64,000 nt of DNA from Kosakonia pseudosacchari (GTDB lineage Bacteria > Pseudomonadota > Gammaproteobacteria > Enterobacterales > Enterobacteriaceae), in the NCBI RefSeq assembly GCF_900184035.1, contig NZ_FXWP01000004.1, positions 204,008-268,007 of the forward strand. Direction: 5' to 3'. The notes beneath the pieces are model-generated. The model did no database searches, was not told where the DNA came from, and saw nothing but the letters and a program-made list of their open reading frames with translations. Below are positions 57,300-64,000 of this stretch, in pieces (position 1 is the stretch's first letter; each line of letters begins with the position of its first letter). Made by a program: the position numbers and the translations under genes.

Positions 57300-58376
57300 G
57301 TGAAAATTCTAGTTACAGGTGGCGCCGGTTTTATCGGTTCAGCGATTATCCGGCACATTATTAAGCACACCCTCGACGCCGTGGTAAATGTTGATAAATT
57401 AACCTATGCCGGAAATCTCGAATCCCTCACCGGGGTTTCTGACAATGACCGTTACGCTTTTGAACACGCTGATATTTGCAATGCCGCAGAAATGGCCCGC
57501 ATTTTCGCAGAGCATAAACCGGACGCGGTAATGCACCTTGCAGCGGAGAGCCATGTTGACCGCTCTATCTCAGGCCCGGCGGCATTTATTGAAACCAACA
57601 TAGTCGGTACTTATGTCTTGCTTGAAGCGGCCCGCAATTATTGGTCAGCTCTACCAGACGACGCGAAAAAGGCTTTCCGTTTTCACCATATTTCTACGGA
57701 TGAAGTCTACGGTGATTTGCCGCATCCGGACGAGCATCCCCTGGCGCTGCCACTATTTACAGAAACAACGGCTTACGCGCCAAGCAGTCCCTATTCCGCA
57801 TCGAAAGCGTCCAGCGATCACCTTGTCCGCGCCTGGCTGCGAACATACGGTCTGCCAACCATCGTGACCAACTGTTCCAACAACTACGGACCTTATCATT
57901 TCCCGGAAAAGCTGATCCCGCTGGTTATCCTGAATGCGCTGGAAGGCAAAGCGCTGCCCGTTTATGGCAAAGGCGACCAAATTCGCGATTGGCTTTATGT
58001 GGAGGATCATGCGCGAGCGCTATATACCGTGGTGACTAAAGGTGTTGTTGGTGAAACCTACAATATCGGCGGCTATAACGAAAAACAGAACCTTGAGGTT
58101 GTACATACTATTTGCGATCTACTCGATGAAATTGTGCCAAAAGCCGTTTCCTATCGGTCGCAAATCACGTATATCGCCGATCGTCCCGGGCATGACAGAC
58201 GCTATGCGATTGATGCCAGTAAAATCGGTCGTGAATTGGGCTGGAAACCAATAGAAACATTCGAGTCCGGCATCCGTAAAACCGTGCAGTGGTATCTGGA
58301 TAACCCGCGCTGGGTCGAAAATGTAAAAAGCGGCGCGTATAAAACCTGGATTGAACAAAATTATGAGAAACGCTGA
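57300..58376 (+). CDS. rmlB: dTDP-glucose 4,6-dehydratase
   Basis: Second step of dTDP-L-rhamnose synthesis: dTDP-glucose to dTDP-4-keto-6-deoxyglucose, with NAD. It starts with GTG ([15 protein letters not shown]) and has 358 residues (E. coli 361). An in-frame ATG 138 bases upstream would add 46 residues with no homology. The Rossmann motif is GGAGFIGSA, the acid region is [12 protein letters not shown] (Asp-Glu of TDE), and the YxxxK is [12 protein letters not shown] content is closer to the host than in the genes to its left. It overlaps rmlD by one base. Order rmlBDAC at this 3' position is not the common one after galF. Confidence 0.96.
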   Translation: MKILVTGGAGFIGSAIIRHIIKHTLDAVVNVDKLTYAGNLESLTGVSDNDRYAFEHADICNAAEMARIFAEHKPDAVMHLAAESHVDRSISGPAAFIETNIVGTYVLLEAARNYWSALPDDAKKAFRFHHISTDEVYGDLPHPDEHPLALPLFTETTAYAPSSPYSASKASSDHLVRAWLRTYGLPTIVTNCSNNYGPYHFPEKLIPLVILNALEGKALPVYGKGDQIRDWLYVEDHARALYTVVTKGVVGETYNIGGYNEKQNLEVVHTICDLLDEIVPKAVSYRSQITYIADRPGHDRRYAIDASKIGRELGWKPIETFESGIRKTVQWYLDNPRWVENVKSGAYKTWIEQNYEKR

Positions 58377-59278
58377 TGAACATTTTATTGTTCGGTAAGA
58401 ACGGGCAGGTCGGCTGGGAGTTGCAGCGTGCTTTGGCCCCGCTTGGCAACTTGATTGCCATCGATGTGGATTCTGCCGAATATTGTGGCGATTTCAGTGA
58501 CCCTGAGGGCGTAGCAGGGACAGTTCGCCGCCTGCGCCCGGATGTGATTGTCAACGCGGCAGCGCACACTGCCGTGGATAAAGCCGAATCCGAACATGAC
58601 TTTGCTCATTTGCTTAATGCAACCAGCGTGGAGGCGATTGCCCACGAAGCCGCCACACTGAACGCGTGGGTTGTCCACTACTCGACAGACTATGTTTTTC
58701 CGGGAACGGGCGATCGCCCTTGGCATGAAAACGATGAAACCGGGCCGCTGAACGTCTACGGTGAAACTAAACTGGCCGGTGAGAAAGCCCTGCAACAGCT
58801 TTGCCCAAAGCATCTGATTTTTCGTACTAGTTGGGTTTATGCGGGCAAAGGGAATAACTTTGCGAAGACGATGCTTCGACTCGCGCAGGAGCGCACCGAA
58901 CTTTCCGTCATTAACGATCAGGTTGGAGCGCCAACGGGCGCGGAGTTATTGGCCGATTGTACAGCGCATGCCATTCGCGTTGCGATACATCAGCCTGAAG
59001 TAGCCGGGATTTACCACCTTGTTGCATCAGGAAGCACTACCTGGTACGGCTACGCTAAGCTGATATTTGCAGAAGCGACAAAAGCCGGTATTCCACTGGC
59101 TATCAAGACGTTAAATGCTGTTGATACGCATAATTATCCCACCGCGGCGAGGCGTCCGTTGAATTCCAGACTGGATACAACGAAATTCCAGTCGACATTC
59201 AATCTGGTTTTGCCAGCATGGGAAAAAGGCGTAAAACGTGTACTTAATGAGTGGTTTAGCGCCTCGACCGCCAAATAA
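58376..59278 (+). CDS. rmlD: dTDP-4-dehydrorhamnose reductase
   Basis: Last step: reduces dTDP-4-keto-L-rhamnose to dTDP-L-rhamnose with NADPH. The 300 residues (E. coli 299) show NILLFGKNGQVGWELQRAL (~2-20) with the GxxGxxG-type loop, VNAAAHTAVDKAE (~62-74), STDYVFPG, and the YGETKLAGE box (Tyr and Lys of the active site). The third conserved region is FRTSWVYAGKGNNF. It is followed by rmlA after a 45-base gap that carries GGAG for the next start. Confidence 0.96.
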   Translation: MNILLFGKNGQVGWELQRALAPLGNLIAIDVDSAEYCGDFSDPEGVAGTVRRLRPDVIVNAAAHTAVDKAESEHDFAHLLNATSVEAIAHEAATLNAWVVHYSTDYVFPGTGDRPWHENDETGPLNVYGETKLAGEKALQQLCPKHLIFRTSWVYAGKGNNFAKTMLRLAQERTELSVINDQVGAPTGAELLADCTAHAIRVAIHQPEVAGIYHLVASGSTTWYGYAKLIFAEATKAGIPLAIKTLNAVDTHNYPTAARRPLNSRLDTTKFQSTFNLVLPAWEKGVKRVLNEWFSASTAK

Positions 59279-59323
59279 AAATTCTAACGCATGAATATTG
59301 ACGCTTCTGCAAGCGGAGAAAAA

Positions 59324-60205
59324 ATGACAACACGTAAAGGTATTATTCTTGCGGGAGGATCCGGGACCCGGCTTTATCCCGTTACGATGGCAGTGAGTAA
59401 ACAGTTGTTGCCCATCTACGACAAACCGATGATTTACTATCCACTCTCGGTACTGATGCTGGCGGGTATTCGTGACATCCTCATTATCAGCACCCCACAG
59501 GATACACATCGCTTTGAGCAGCTTCTTGGCGATGGTAGCCAGTGGGGACTGACTCTGCACTACAAAGTGCAGCAGAATCCGGACGGGCTGGCGCAGGCAT
59601 TTATTATTGGTGAAGAGTTTATCGGCAGCGACAATTGTGCGCTGGTGTTGGGTGACAATATTTTCTACGGGCATGACTTGCCCCGACAACTGCAAGAAGC
59701 GGTACGTAAAGAGAGCGGTGCGACCGTTTTCGCCTACCATGTAAACGATCCAGAACGTTATGGCGTGGTAGAATTTGACAGTAACGGCACAGCCATTTCT
59801 TTGGAAGAGAAACCCCGCGAACCGAGGAGTAATTACGCTGTTACCGGGCTCTACTTTTACGATAACCGTGTTGTCGCGATGGCGAAAAGTCTCACCCCAT
59901 CCGCACGTGGTGAGCTGGAAATTACCGATATCAACAGCCTCTATTTGCAGCAAGGCGAGCTCTCAGTCGCGATGATGGGACGTGGTTATGCTTGGCTGGA
60001 TACGGGGACTCACCAGAGCATGATCGAAGCGAGTAATTTTATTGCCACCATCGAACAGCGTCAGGGGCTCAAAGTCTCCTGCCCGGAAGAAATTGCCTAT
60101 CGCAAAGGCTTTATTAATGCAGCACAGGTCAAAAAGCTTGCCGAGCCGCTGTCGAAAAATGCGTATGGACAGTACCTGCTTAAGATACTCAAAGGTGCTG
60201 AGTAA
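59324..60205 (+). CDS. rmlA: Glucose-1-phosphate thymidylyltransferase
   Basis: First step of rhamnose synthesis: dTTP plus glucose 1-phosphate to dTDP-glucose. The start at ATG 59324 ([17 protein letters not shown]) has GGAG six bases upstream and gives 293 residues, the E. coli RfbA length; the in-frame ATG 33 bases earlier is unlikely. The nucleotide loop is GGSGTRLYP, the metal Asp is in [10 protein letters not shown], and [19 protein letters not shown] is the sugar-binding segment. [11 protein letters not shown] closes the active site. dTDP-rhamnose is its feedback inhibitor in the family. Confidence 0.96.
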   Translation: MTTRKGIILAGGSGTRLYPVTMAVSKQLLPIYDKPMIYYPLSVLMLAGIRDILIISTPQDTHRFEQLLGDGSQWGLTLHYKVQQNPDGLAQAFIIGEEFIGSDNCALVLGDNIFYGHDLPRQLQEAVRKESGATVFAYHVNDPERYGVVEFDSNGTAISLEEKPREPRSNYAVTGLYFYDNRVVAMAKSLTPSARGELEITDINSLYLQQGELSVAMMGRGYAWLDTGTHQSMIEASNFIATIEQRQGLKVSCPEEIAYRKGFINAAQVKKLAEPLSKNAYGQYLLKILKGAE

Positions 60206-60759
60206 TGAATGTTATTAAAACTGCCCTTCCCGATGTATTGCTGTTTGAACCTAAGGTTTTTGGTGACGATCGCGGTTTTTTTTACGAAAGTTTTAACCAA
60301 AAACTTTTCGAGGAGGCAACCGGCGTTACTGCAGAATTTGTGCAGGATAACCACTCAAGATCGAAGAAAAATGTATTGAGAGGACTTCATCTTCAGCAGG
60401 AGCCTTTTGCCCAAGGCAAGTTAGTTCGTTGTGTTCAGGGCACAGTGTTTGATGTTGCGGTCGATTTACGTCCCGGCTCTGCCAGCTTTGGTCAATGGAT
60501 TGGCGCTGAGCTTTCGGCTGATAATAGACATCAAGTATGGATCCCGAAGGGGTTCGCTCATGGGTTTTATGTACTGAGTGAAACGGCTGAAGTGATTTAT
60601 AAATGTGTGGGCTATTATGCCCCACAAGCAGAACTTTCTCTGCGCTGGGATGACGAAGACGTCAACATTGTATGGCCGATCCCGGCAATGCAGCTTCCTT
60701 TGCTATCGCCCAAAGACGCGGAAGCATTGAGACTTAAAGACATACTGAAAATCAAATAG
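60205..60759 (+). CDS. rmlC: dTDP-4-dehydrorhamnose 3,5-epimerase
   Basis: Third step: epimerises dTDP-4-keto-6-deoxyglucose at C3 and C5. It is a cupin dimer of 184 residues (E. coli 185). FVQDNHSRSKKNVLRGLH (~48-65) has the catalytic His of RGLHxQ, followed by QQEPFAQGKLVRCVQG. The Asp partner is in VFDVAVDLRPGS and the Tyr near GFAHGFYVLSE. The ATG overlaps the rmlA stop by one base (TAATG). It is the last gene of the O-antigen cluster, 234 bases before gnd. Confidence 0.96.
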   Translation: MNVIKTALPDVLLFEPKVFGDDRGFFYESFNQKLFEEATGVTAEFVQDNHSRSKKNVLRGLHLQQEPFAQGKLVRCVQGTVFDVAVDLRPGSASFGQWIGAELSADNRHQVWIPKGFAHGFYVLSETAEVIYKCVGYYAPQAELSLRWDDEDVNIVWPIPAMQLPLLSPKDAEALRLKDILKIK

Positions 60760-60993
60760 TTAATGAATATTTCTTGCCGCTAACATCCCCATTTTGTACC
60801 AGCAAACTTCTTAAAAGCCAGACAATCTGGGGTCTGTACATCAGATGAATCACCAGCGTTGCGAGTGCTAATCAGGCGTTCGCGCCTATGAGCGCATCAA
60901 ACGCTATCCTCTTTTGTCTATCCTGAGTTAACATCTAGGCCACATTTCAAGCCGCGCACAAGCAGCGGTGACCAAACCTGACAGGAGTATGTA

Positions 60994-62400
60994 ATGTCCA
61001 AGCAACAAATCGGCGTTGTTGGTATGGCAGTGATGGGGCGCAACCTGGCGCTCAACATTGAGAGCCGTGGCTACACCGTTTCAGTTTTCAACCGCTCACG
61101 CGAAAAAACCGAAGAAGTGATTGCCGAAAACCCGGGCAAAAAGCTAGTTCCTTACTACACCGTACAAGAATTTGTCGAATCTCTGGAAACCCCGCGCCGC
61201 ATCCTGTTGATGGTTAAAGCGGGGACAGGCACCGATGCTGCTATCGACTCCCTCAAGCCATATCTCGATAAAGGCGACATCATTATTGATGGCGGCAATA
61301 CTTTCTTCCAGGACACCATTCGTCGTAATCGCGAACTTTCTGAAGAAGGGTTCAACTTCATCGGCACCGGCGTTTCCGGTGGTGAAGAAGGCGCGCTGAA
61401 AGGCCCATCAATTATGCCTGGCGGTCAAAAAGAAGCCTACGACCTGGTTGCTCCGATCCTGACCAAAATTGCTGCAGTGGCGGAAGATGGCGAACCTTGC
61501 GTGACATATATTGGTCCGGACGGCGCGGGCCACTACGTTAAAATGGTGCACAACGGCATCGAATATGGTGACATGCAGTTAATCGCTGAAGCGTATGCGT
61601 TGTTGAAAGGCGGCCTGAATCTCTCTAATGAAGAGCTGGCGAAAACCTTCAGTGAGTGGAACGCTGGCGAGCTGAGCAGCTATCTTATCGACATCACCAA
61701 AGATATCTTCACTAAGAAAGATGAAGAAGGTAAATATCTGGTTGATGTGATCCTCGACGAAGCGGCGAATAAAGGCACCGGCAAATGGACAAGCCAAAGT
61801 TCGCTGGATCTCGGTGAGCCACTGTCGCTGATTACCGAATCCGTGTTTGCGCGCTATATCTCTTCCCTGAAAGAGCAGCGTGTTGCCGCGTCTAAGGTGC
61901 TATCCGGTCCGCAGGCGAAACCGGCGGGTGATAAAGCTGAATTTATCGAGAAAGTACGCCGTGCGCTGTACCTCGGTAAAATTGTTTCCTATGCACAGGG
62001 CTTCTCTCAGTTGCGTGCTGCTTCTGACGAGCACAACTGGAATCTGAATTACGGCGAAATCGCGAAGATCTTCCGCGCTGGCTGTATCATTCGTGCGCAG
62101 TTCCTGCAGAAAATCACCGACGCTTATGCCGAGACCCCGGCTATTGCAAACCTGCTGCTGGCACCGTACTTCAAGAAAATTGCGGATGACTACCAGCAGG
62201 CGCTGCGTGATGTAGTGGCTTATGCCGTGCAGAATGGTATTCCGGTACCGACCTTCTCTGCAGCGGTGGCATACTACGACAGCTACCGTTCTGCGGTACT
62301 GCCAGCGAACCTGATCCAGGCTCAACGTGATTATTTCGGCGCGCACACGTATAAGCGCACCGATAAAGACGGCGTGTTCCATACCGAGTGGCTGGATTAA
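60994..62400 (+). CDS. gnd: 6-phosphogluconate dehydrogenase, decarboxylating
   Basis: Pentose phosphate enzyme: 6-phosphogluconate plus NADP to ribulose 5-phosphate, CO2 and NADPH. The 468 residues equal E. coli. The Rossmann motif is [16 protein letters not shown] (~7-22). The catalytic Lys is in [15 protein letters not shown] (Lys183 region), and the end shows [14 protein letters not shown]. It is the classic right border of enterobacterial O-antigen loci and often carries transferred alleles because it hitch-hikes. The 234-base space upstream holds AGGAG ahead of the ATG. I saw no strong promoter hexamer pair there. Confidence 0.98.
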   Translation: MSKQQIGVVGMAVMGRNLALNIESRGYTVSVFNRSREKTEEVIAENPGKKLVPYYTVQEFVESLETPRRILLMVKAGTGTDAAIDSLKPYLDKGDIIIDGGNTFFQDTIRRNRELSEEGFNFIGTGVSGGEEGALKGPSIMPGGQKEAYDLVAPILTKIAAVAEDGEPCVTYIGPDGAGHYVKMVHNGIEYGDMQLIAEAYALLKGGLNLSNEELAKTFSEWNAGELSSYLIDITKDIFTKKDEEGKYLVDVILDEAANKGTGKWTSQSSLDLGEPLSLITESVFARYISSLKEQRVAASKVLSGPQAKPAGDKAEFIEKVRRALYLGKIVSYAQGFSQLRAASDEHNWNLNYGEIAKIFRAGCIIRAQFLQKITDAYAETPAIANLLLAPYFKKIADDYQQALRDVVAYAVQNGIPVPTFSAAVAYYDSYRSAVLPANLIQAQRDYFGAHTYKRTDKDGVFHTEWLD

Positions 62401-62429
62401 TCTGATAATCACCCCTCTGGTTTACTCGG

Positions 62430-62458
62430 GCCCGGTTGCTAAAGCCGGGCTTTTTTTT
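62430..62458 (+). terminator. Rho-independent terminator of gnd
   Basis: Stem GCCCGG/CCGGGC with loop TTGCTAAAG, followed directly by eight T. Textbook form, 30 bases after the gnd stop. Confidence 0.85.
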
Positions 62459-62555
62459 GCTTTAGCCGCCGTTTTTTCGGGCAGTCATATTCATTTTGTC
62501 GATTATTGGCCGCTAAACCATACGTAAACGTCGCTGTTGACGGCAGATTGTCGCC

Positions 62556-62585
62556 TTGACAGTCCCTCAACAGAAGAGGTAAAAA
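62556..62585 (+). promoter_or_regulatory. Candidate promoter of ugd
   Basis: A perfect -35 TTGACA at 62556-62561 and TAAAAA at 18-base spacing (62580-62585), about 75 bases before the ugd start. In E. coli ugd responds to PmrA, PhoP and Rcs; no clear box of these was found in this gap. Confidence 0.4.
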
Positions 62586-62666
62586 CCCCAACAGTTATTG
62601 ATATTAAGCGGGTGGCGACGGGATCGTCATCTCCGGTTTCATACACTCACAAAAGTTGCTTATCGA

Positions 62667-63833
62667 ATGAAAATAACAATCTCCGGAACAGGTTACGTTG
62701 GACTATCAAACGGGATTCTGATTGCGCAGAACCATGAAGTGGTGGCGCTGGATATCGTTCAGTCCAAAGTAGATATGCTTAATCAGAAGATCTCTCCCAT
62801 TGTCGATAAGGAGATCCAGGAGTATTTGCAGAATAAGCCGCTGAACTTCCGCGCGACGACGGACAAACTCGAGGCCTATCGCGGAGCAGATTTCGTCATC
62901 ATTGCCACGCCGACGGATTACGATCCGAAAACGAACTACTTCAACACCAGCAGCGTGGAATCAGTGATCCGCGATGTTAATGAGATCAACCCGCAAGCTG
63001 TGATGATCATTAAATCCACCATTCCGGTGGGCTTTACCCAATCCATCCGTGAAAAATACGGCATTGATAACGTTATCTTTTCACCGGAATTCCTGCGCGA
63101 AGGTAAAGCGCTGTACGATAACCTGCACCCGTCGCGTATCGTTATCGGCGAACGCTCCGAACGTGCCGAGCGTTTTGCGGCGTTGCTGCAGGAAGGGGCT
63201 ATCAAAAAAGATATTCGCGTGCTGTTCACTGACTCCACGGAAGCCGAAGCGATTAAACTGTTCGCCAACACTTATCTGGCGATGCGCGTGGCGTACTTCA
63301 ACGAACTGGATAGCTATGCAGAAAGCCTGGGGCTGAACAGCCGTCAAATTATCGAAGGCGTATGTCTTGATCCGCGTATTGGCAATCATTACAACAACCC
63401 GTCGTTTGGCTATGGTGGCTACTGCTTGCCGAAAGATACCAAACAACTGCTGGCCAACTACCAGTCGGTACCGAATAATATTATTTCGGCGATTGTAGAT
63501 GCTAACCGTACACGCAAAGACTTTATTGCAGATTCCATCCTCGCGCGTAAACCGAAGGTGGTGGGCGTTTATCGTCTGATCATGAAGAGCGGTTCCGATA
63601 ACTTCCGCGCCTCTTCGATTCAGGGCATCATGAAGCGTATTAAGGCGAAGGGCGTGCAGGTCATCATTTATGAACCGGTGATGCAGGAAGATGAATTCTT
63701 CCACTCCCGCGTGGTACGCGATCTGGACGCGTTCAAAAAGGAAGCGGATGTCATTATCTCCAACCGTATGGCGCAAGAACTGGCGGATGTGGAAGACAAA
63801 GTTTATACCCGTGATTTATTCGGTAATGACTAA
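62667..63833 (+). CDS. ugd: UDP-glucose 6-dehydrogenase
   Basis: Oxidises UDP-glucose to UDP-glucuronate with two NAD; the product feeds colanic acid and 4-amino-4-deoxyarabinose on lipid A. Starting at ATG 62667 ([16 protein letters not shown]) gives 388 residues, the E. coli length; a frame-open ATG 69 bases upstream lies outside the family. The Rossmann motif is [10 protein letters not shown], the catalytic Cys is in [18 protein letters not shown], and [21 protein letters not shown] (as [13 protein letters not shown]) is the central signature. It is transcribed separately from gnd, whose terminator is 200 bases upstream. Confidence 0.97.
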   Translation: MKITISGTGYVGLSNGILIAQNHEVVALDIVQSKVDMLNQKISPIVDKEIQEYLQNKPLNFRATTDKLEAYRGADFVIIATPTDYDPKTNYFNTSSVESVIRDVNEINPQAVMIIKSTIPVGFTQSIREKYGIDNVIFSPEFLREGKALYDNLHPSRIVIGERSERAERFAALLQEGAIKKDIRVLFTDSTEAEAIKLFANTYLAMRVAYFNELDSYAESLGLNSRQIIEGVCLDPRIGNHYNNPSFGYGGYCLPKDTKQLLANYQSVPNNIISAIVDANRTRKDFIADSILARKPKVVGVYRLIMKSGSDNFRASSIQGIMKRIKAKGVQVIIYEPVMQEDEFFHSRVVRDLDAFKKEADVIISNRMAQELADVEDKVYTRDLFGND

Positions 63834-63888
63834 TTGTTATTGCAGAAGCAGATAGTAAAACGGCCCGTCAGGGCTGAGGGATCCCCAG

Positions 63889-63918
63889 AAACATCATTAA
63901 TACACCATGATGATGTTT
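63889..63918. repeat. Inverted repeat downstream of ugd
   Basis: AAACATCAT at 63889-63897 and ATGATGTTT at 63910-63918 form a perfect 9-bp stem around a 12-base loop. No T-run follows. It could be an operator or a mRNA hairpin at the 3' end of ugd. Confidence 0.4.
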
Positions 63919-63947
63919 CGATAGACCCTCGCTATATCGGCGTATAC

Positions 63948-63972
63948 CCTGTCGGGGTTCATCCCCGACAGG
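63948..63972. terminator. Strong hairpin downstream of ugd
   Basis: CCTGTCGGGG/CCCCGACAGG is a perfect 10-bp stem with loop TTCAT, but AGCCCCGG follows in place of a T-run. Either a stabilising hairpin or the leader of the next gene, which lies beyond the window. Confidence 0.4.
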
Positions 63973-64000
63973 AGCCCCGGCGACTGCCGGATGACATTTT

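Noticed and set aside
1..64000. tRNA, rRNA, CRISPR array or phage attachment site
   Set aside because: No tRNA-like cloverleaf with conserved TTCGA arm, no regularly spaced repeat array and no integrase gene were found.

Overview
The window is chromosomal DNA from a member of the Enterobacteriaceae. The evidence is the E. coli-like order mdtABC, yegD, alkA, yegE, udk-dcd-asmA, yegH, the colanic acid operon, galF, an O-antigen cluster, gnd, ugd, with protein lengths that mostly match E. coli to within a few residues. The housekeeping and colanic genes are GC-rich, which fits genera such as Enterobacter or Kosakonia, but the genus cannot be fixed by reading alone.

Left part (1-19.4 kb): the multidrug efflux operon mdtABC (minus strand, mdtC cut by the window edge), the Hsp70-like yegD, the alkylation-repair glycosylase alkA, the large diguanylate cyclase yegE (dgcE), then udk, dcd and asmA on the plus strand. 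Between asmA and yegH sits a divergent pair that E. coli lacks here: a NudK-like Nudix hydrolase and a DeoR-family regulator. They share a control region holding three copies of one 7-base motif spaced 10 and 20 bases apart. yegI to yegL, which separate yegD from mdtA in E. coli, are missing.

Middle part (19.4-42.7 kb): the full colanic acid (M-antigen) operon, wza-wzb-wzc-wcaABCDEF-gmd-fcl-gmm-wcaI-manC-manB-wcaJ-wzxC-wcaKLM. It lies behind a ~690-base leader with an RcsAB-box match and a JUMPstart/ops element. Stem-loops occur in the larger gaps inside the operon. WcaJ starts the repeat unit, the Wca transferases extend it, WzxC flips it, WcaD polymerises it and Wza-Wzb-Wzc export it.

Right part (42.9-63.8 kb): galF, a promoter with an extended -10, a second JUMPstart/ops, then a horizontally acquired O-antigen cluster. 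Its order is O-acyltransferase, wzx, wzy, four glycosyltransferases, a second gmd-fcl pair, a second manC, a fifth glycosyltransferase, a manB of a different lineage from the colanic one, rmlBDAC, then gnd and ugd. Base composition falls into steps: about 30% GC for the unit-specific genes, about 40% for the GDP-sugar genes, near 50% for rmlBDAC. This points to assembly from several sources. The sugars that can be made on site are GDP-mannose, GDP-L-fucose and dTDP-L-rhamnose. With five transferases plus a chromosomal initiating transferase (probably WecA, not in the window), a repeat unit of up to six sugars with an O-acyl group is expected. I found no IS element, tRNA, rRNA or CRISPR array.
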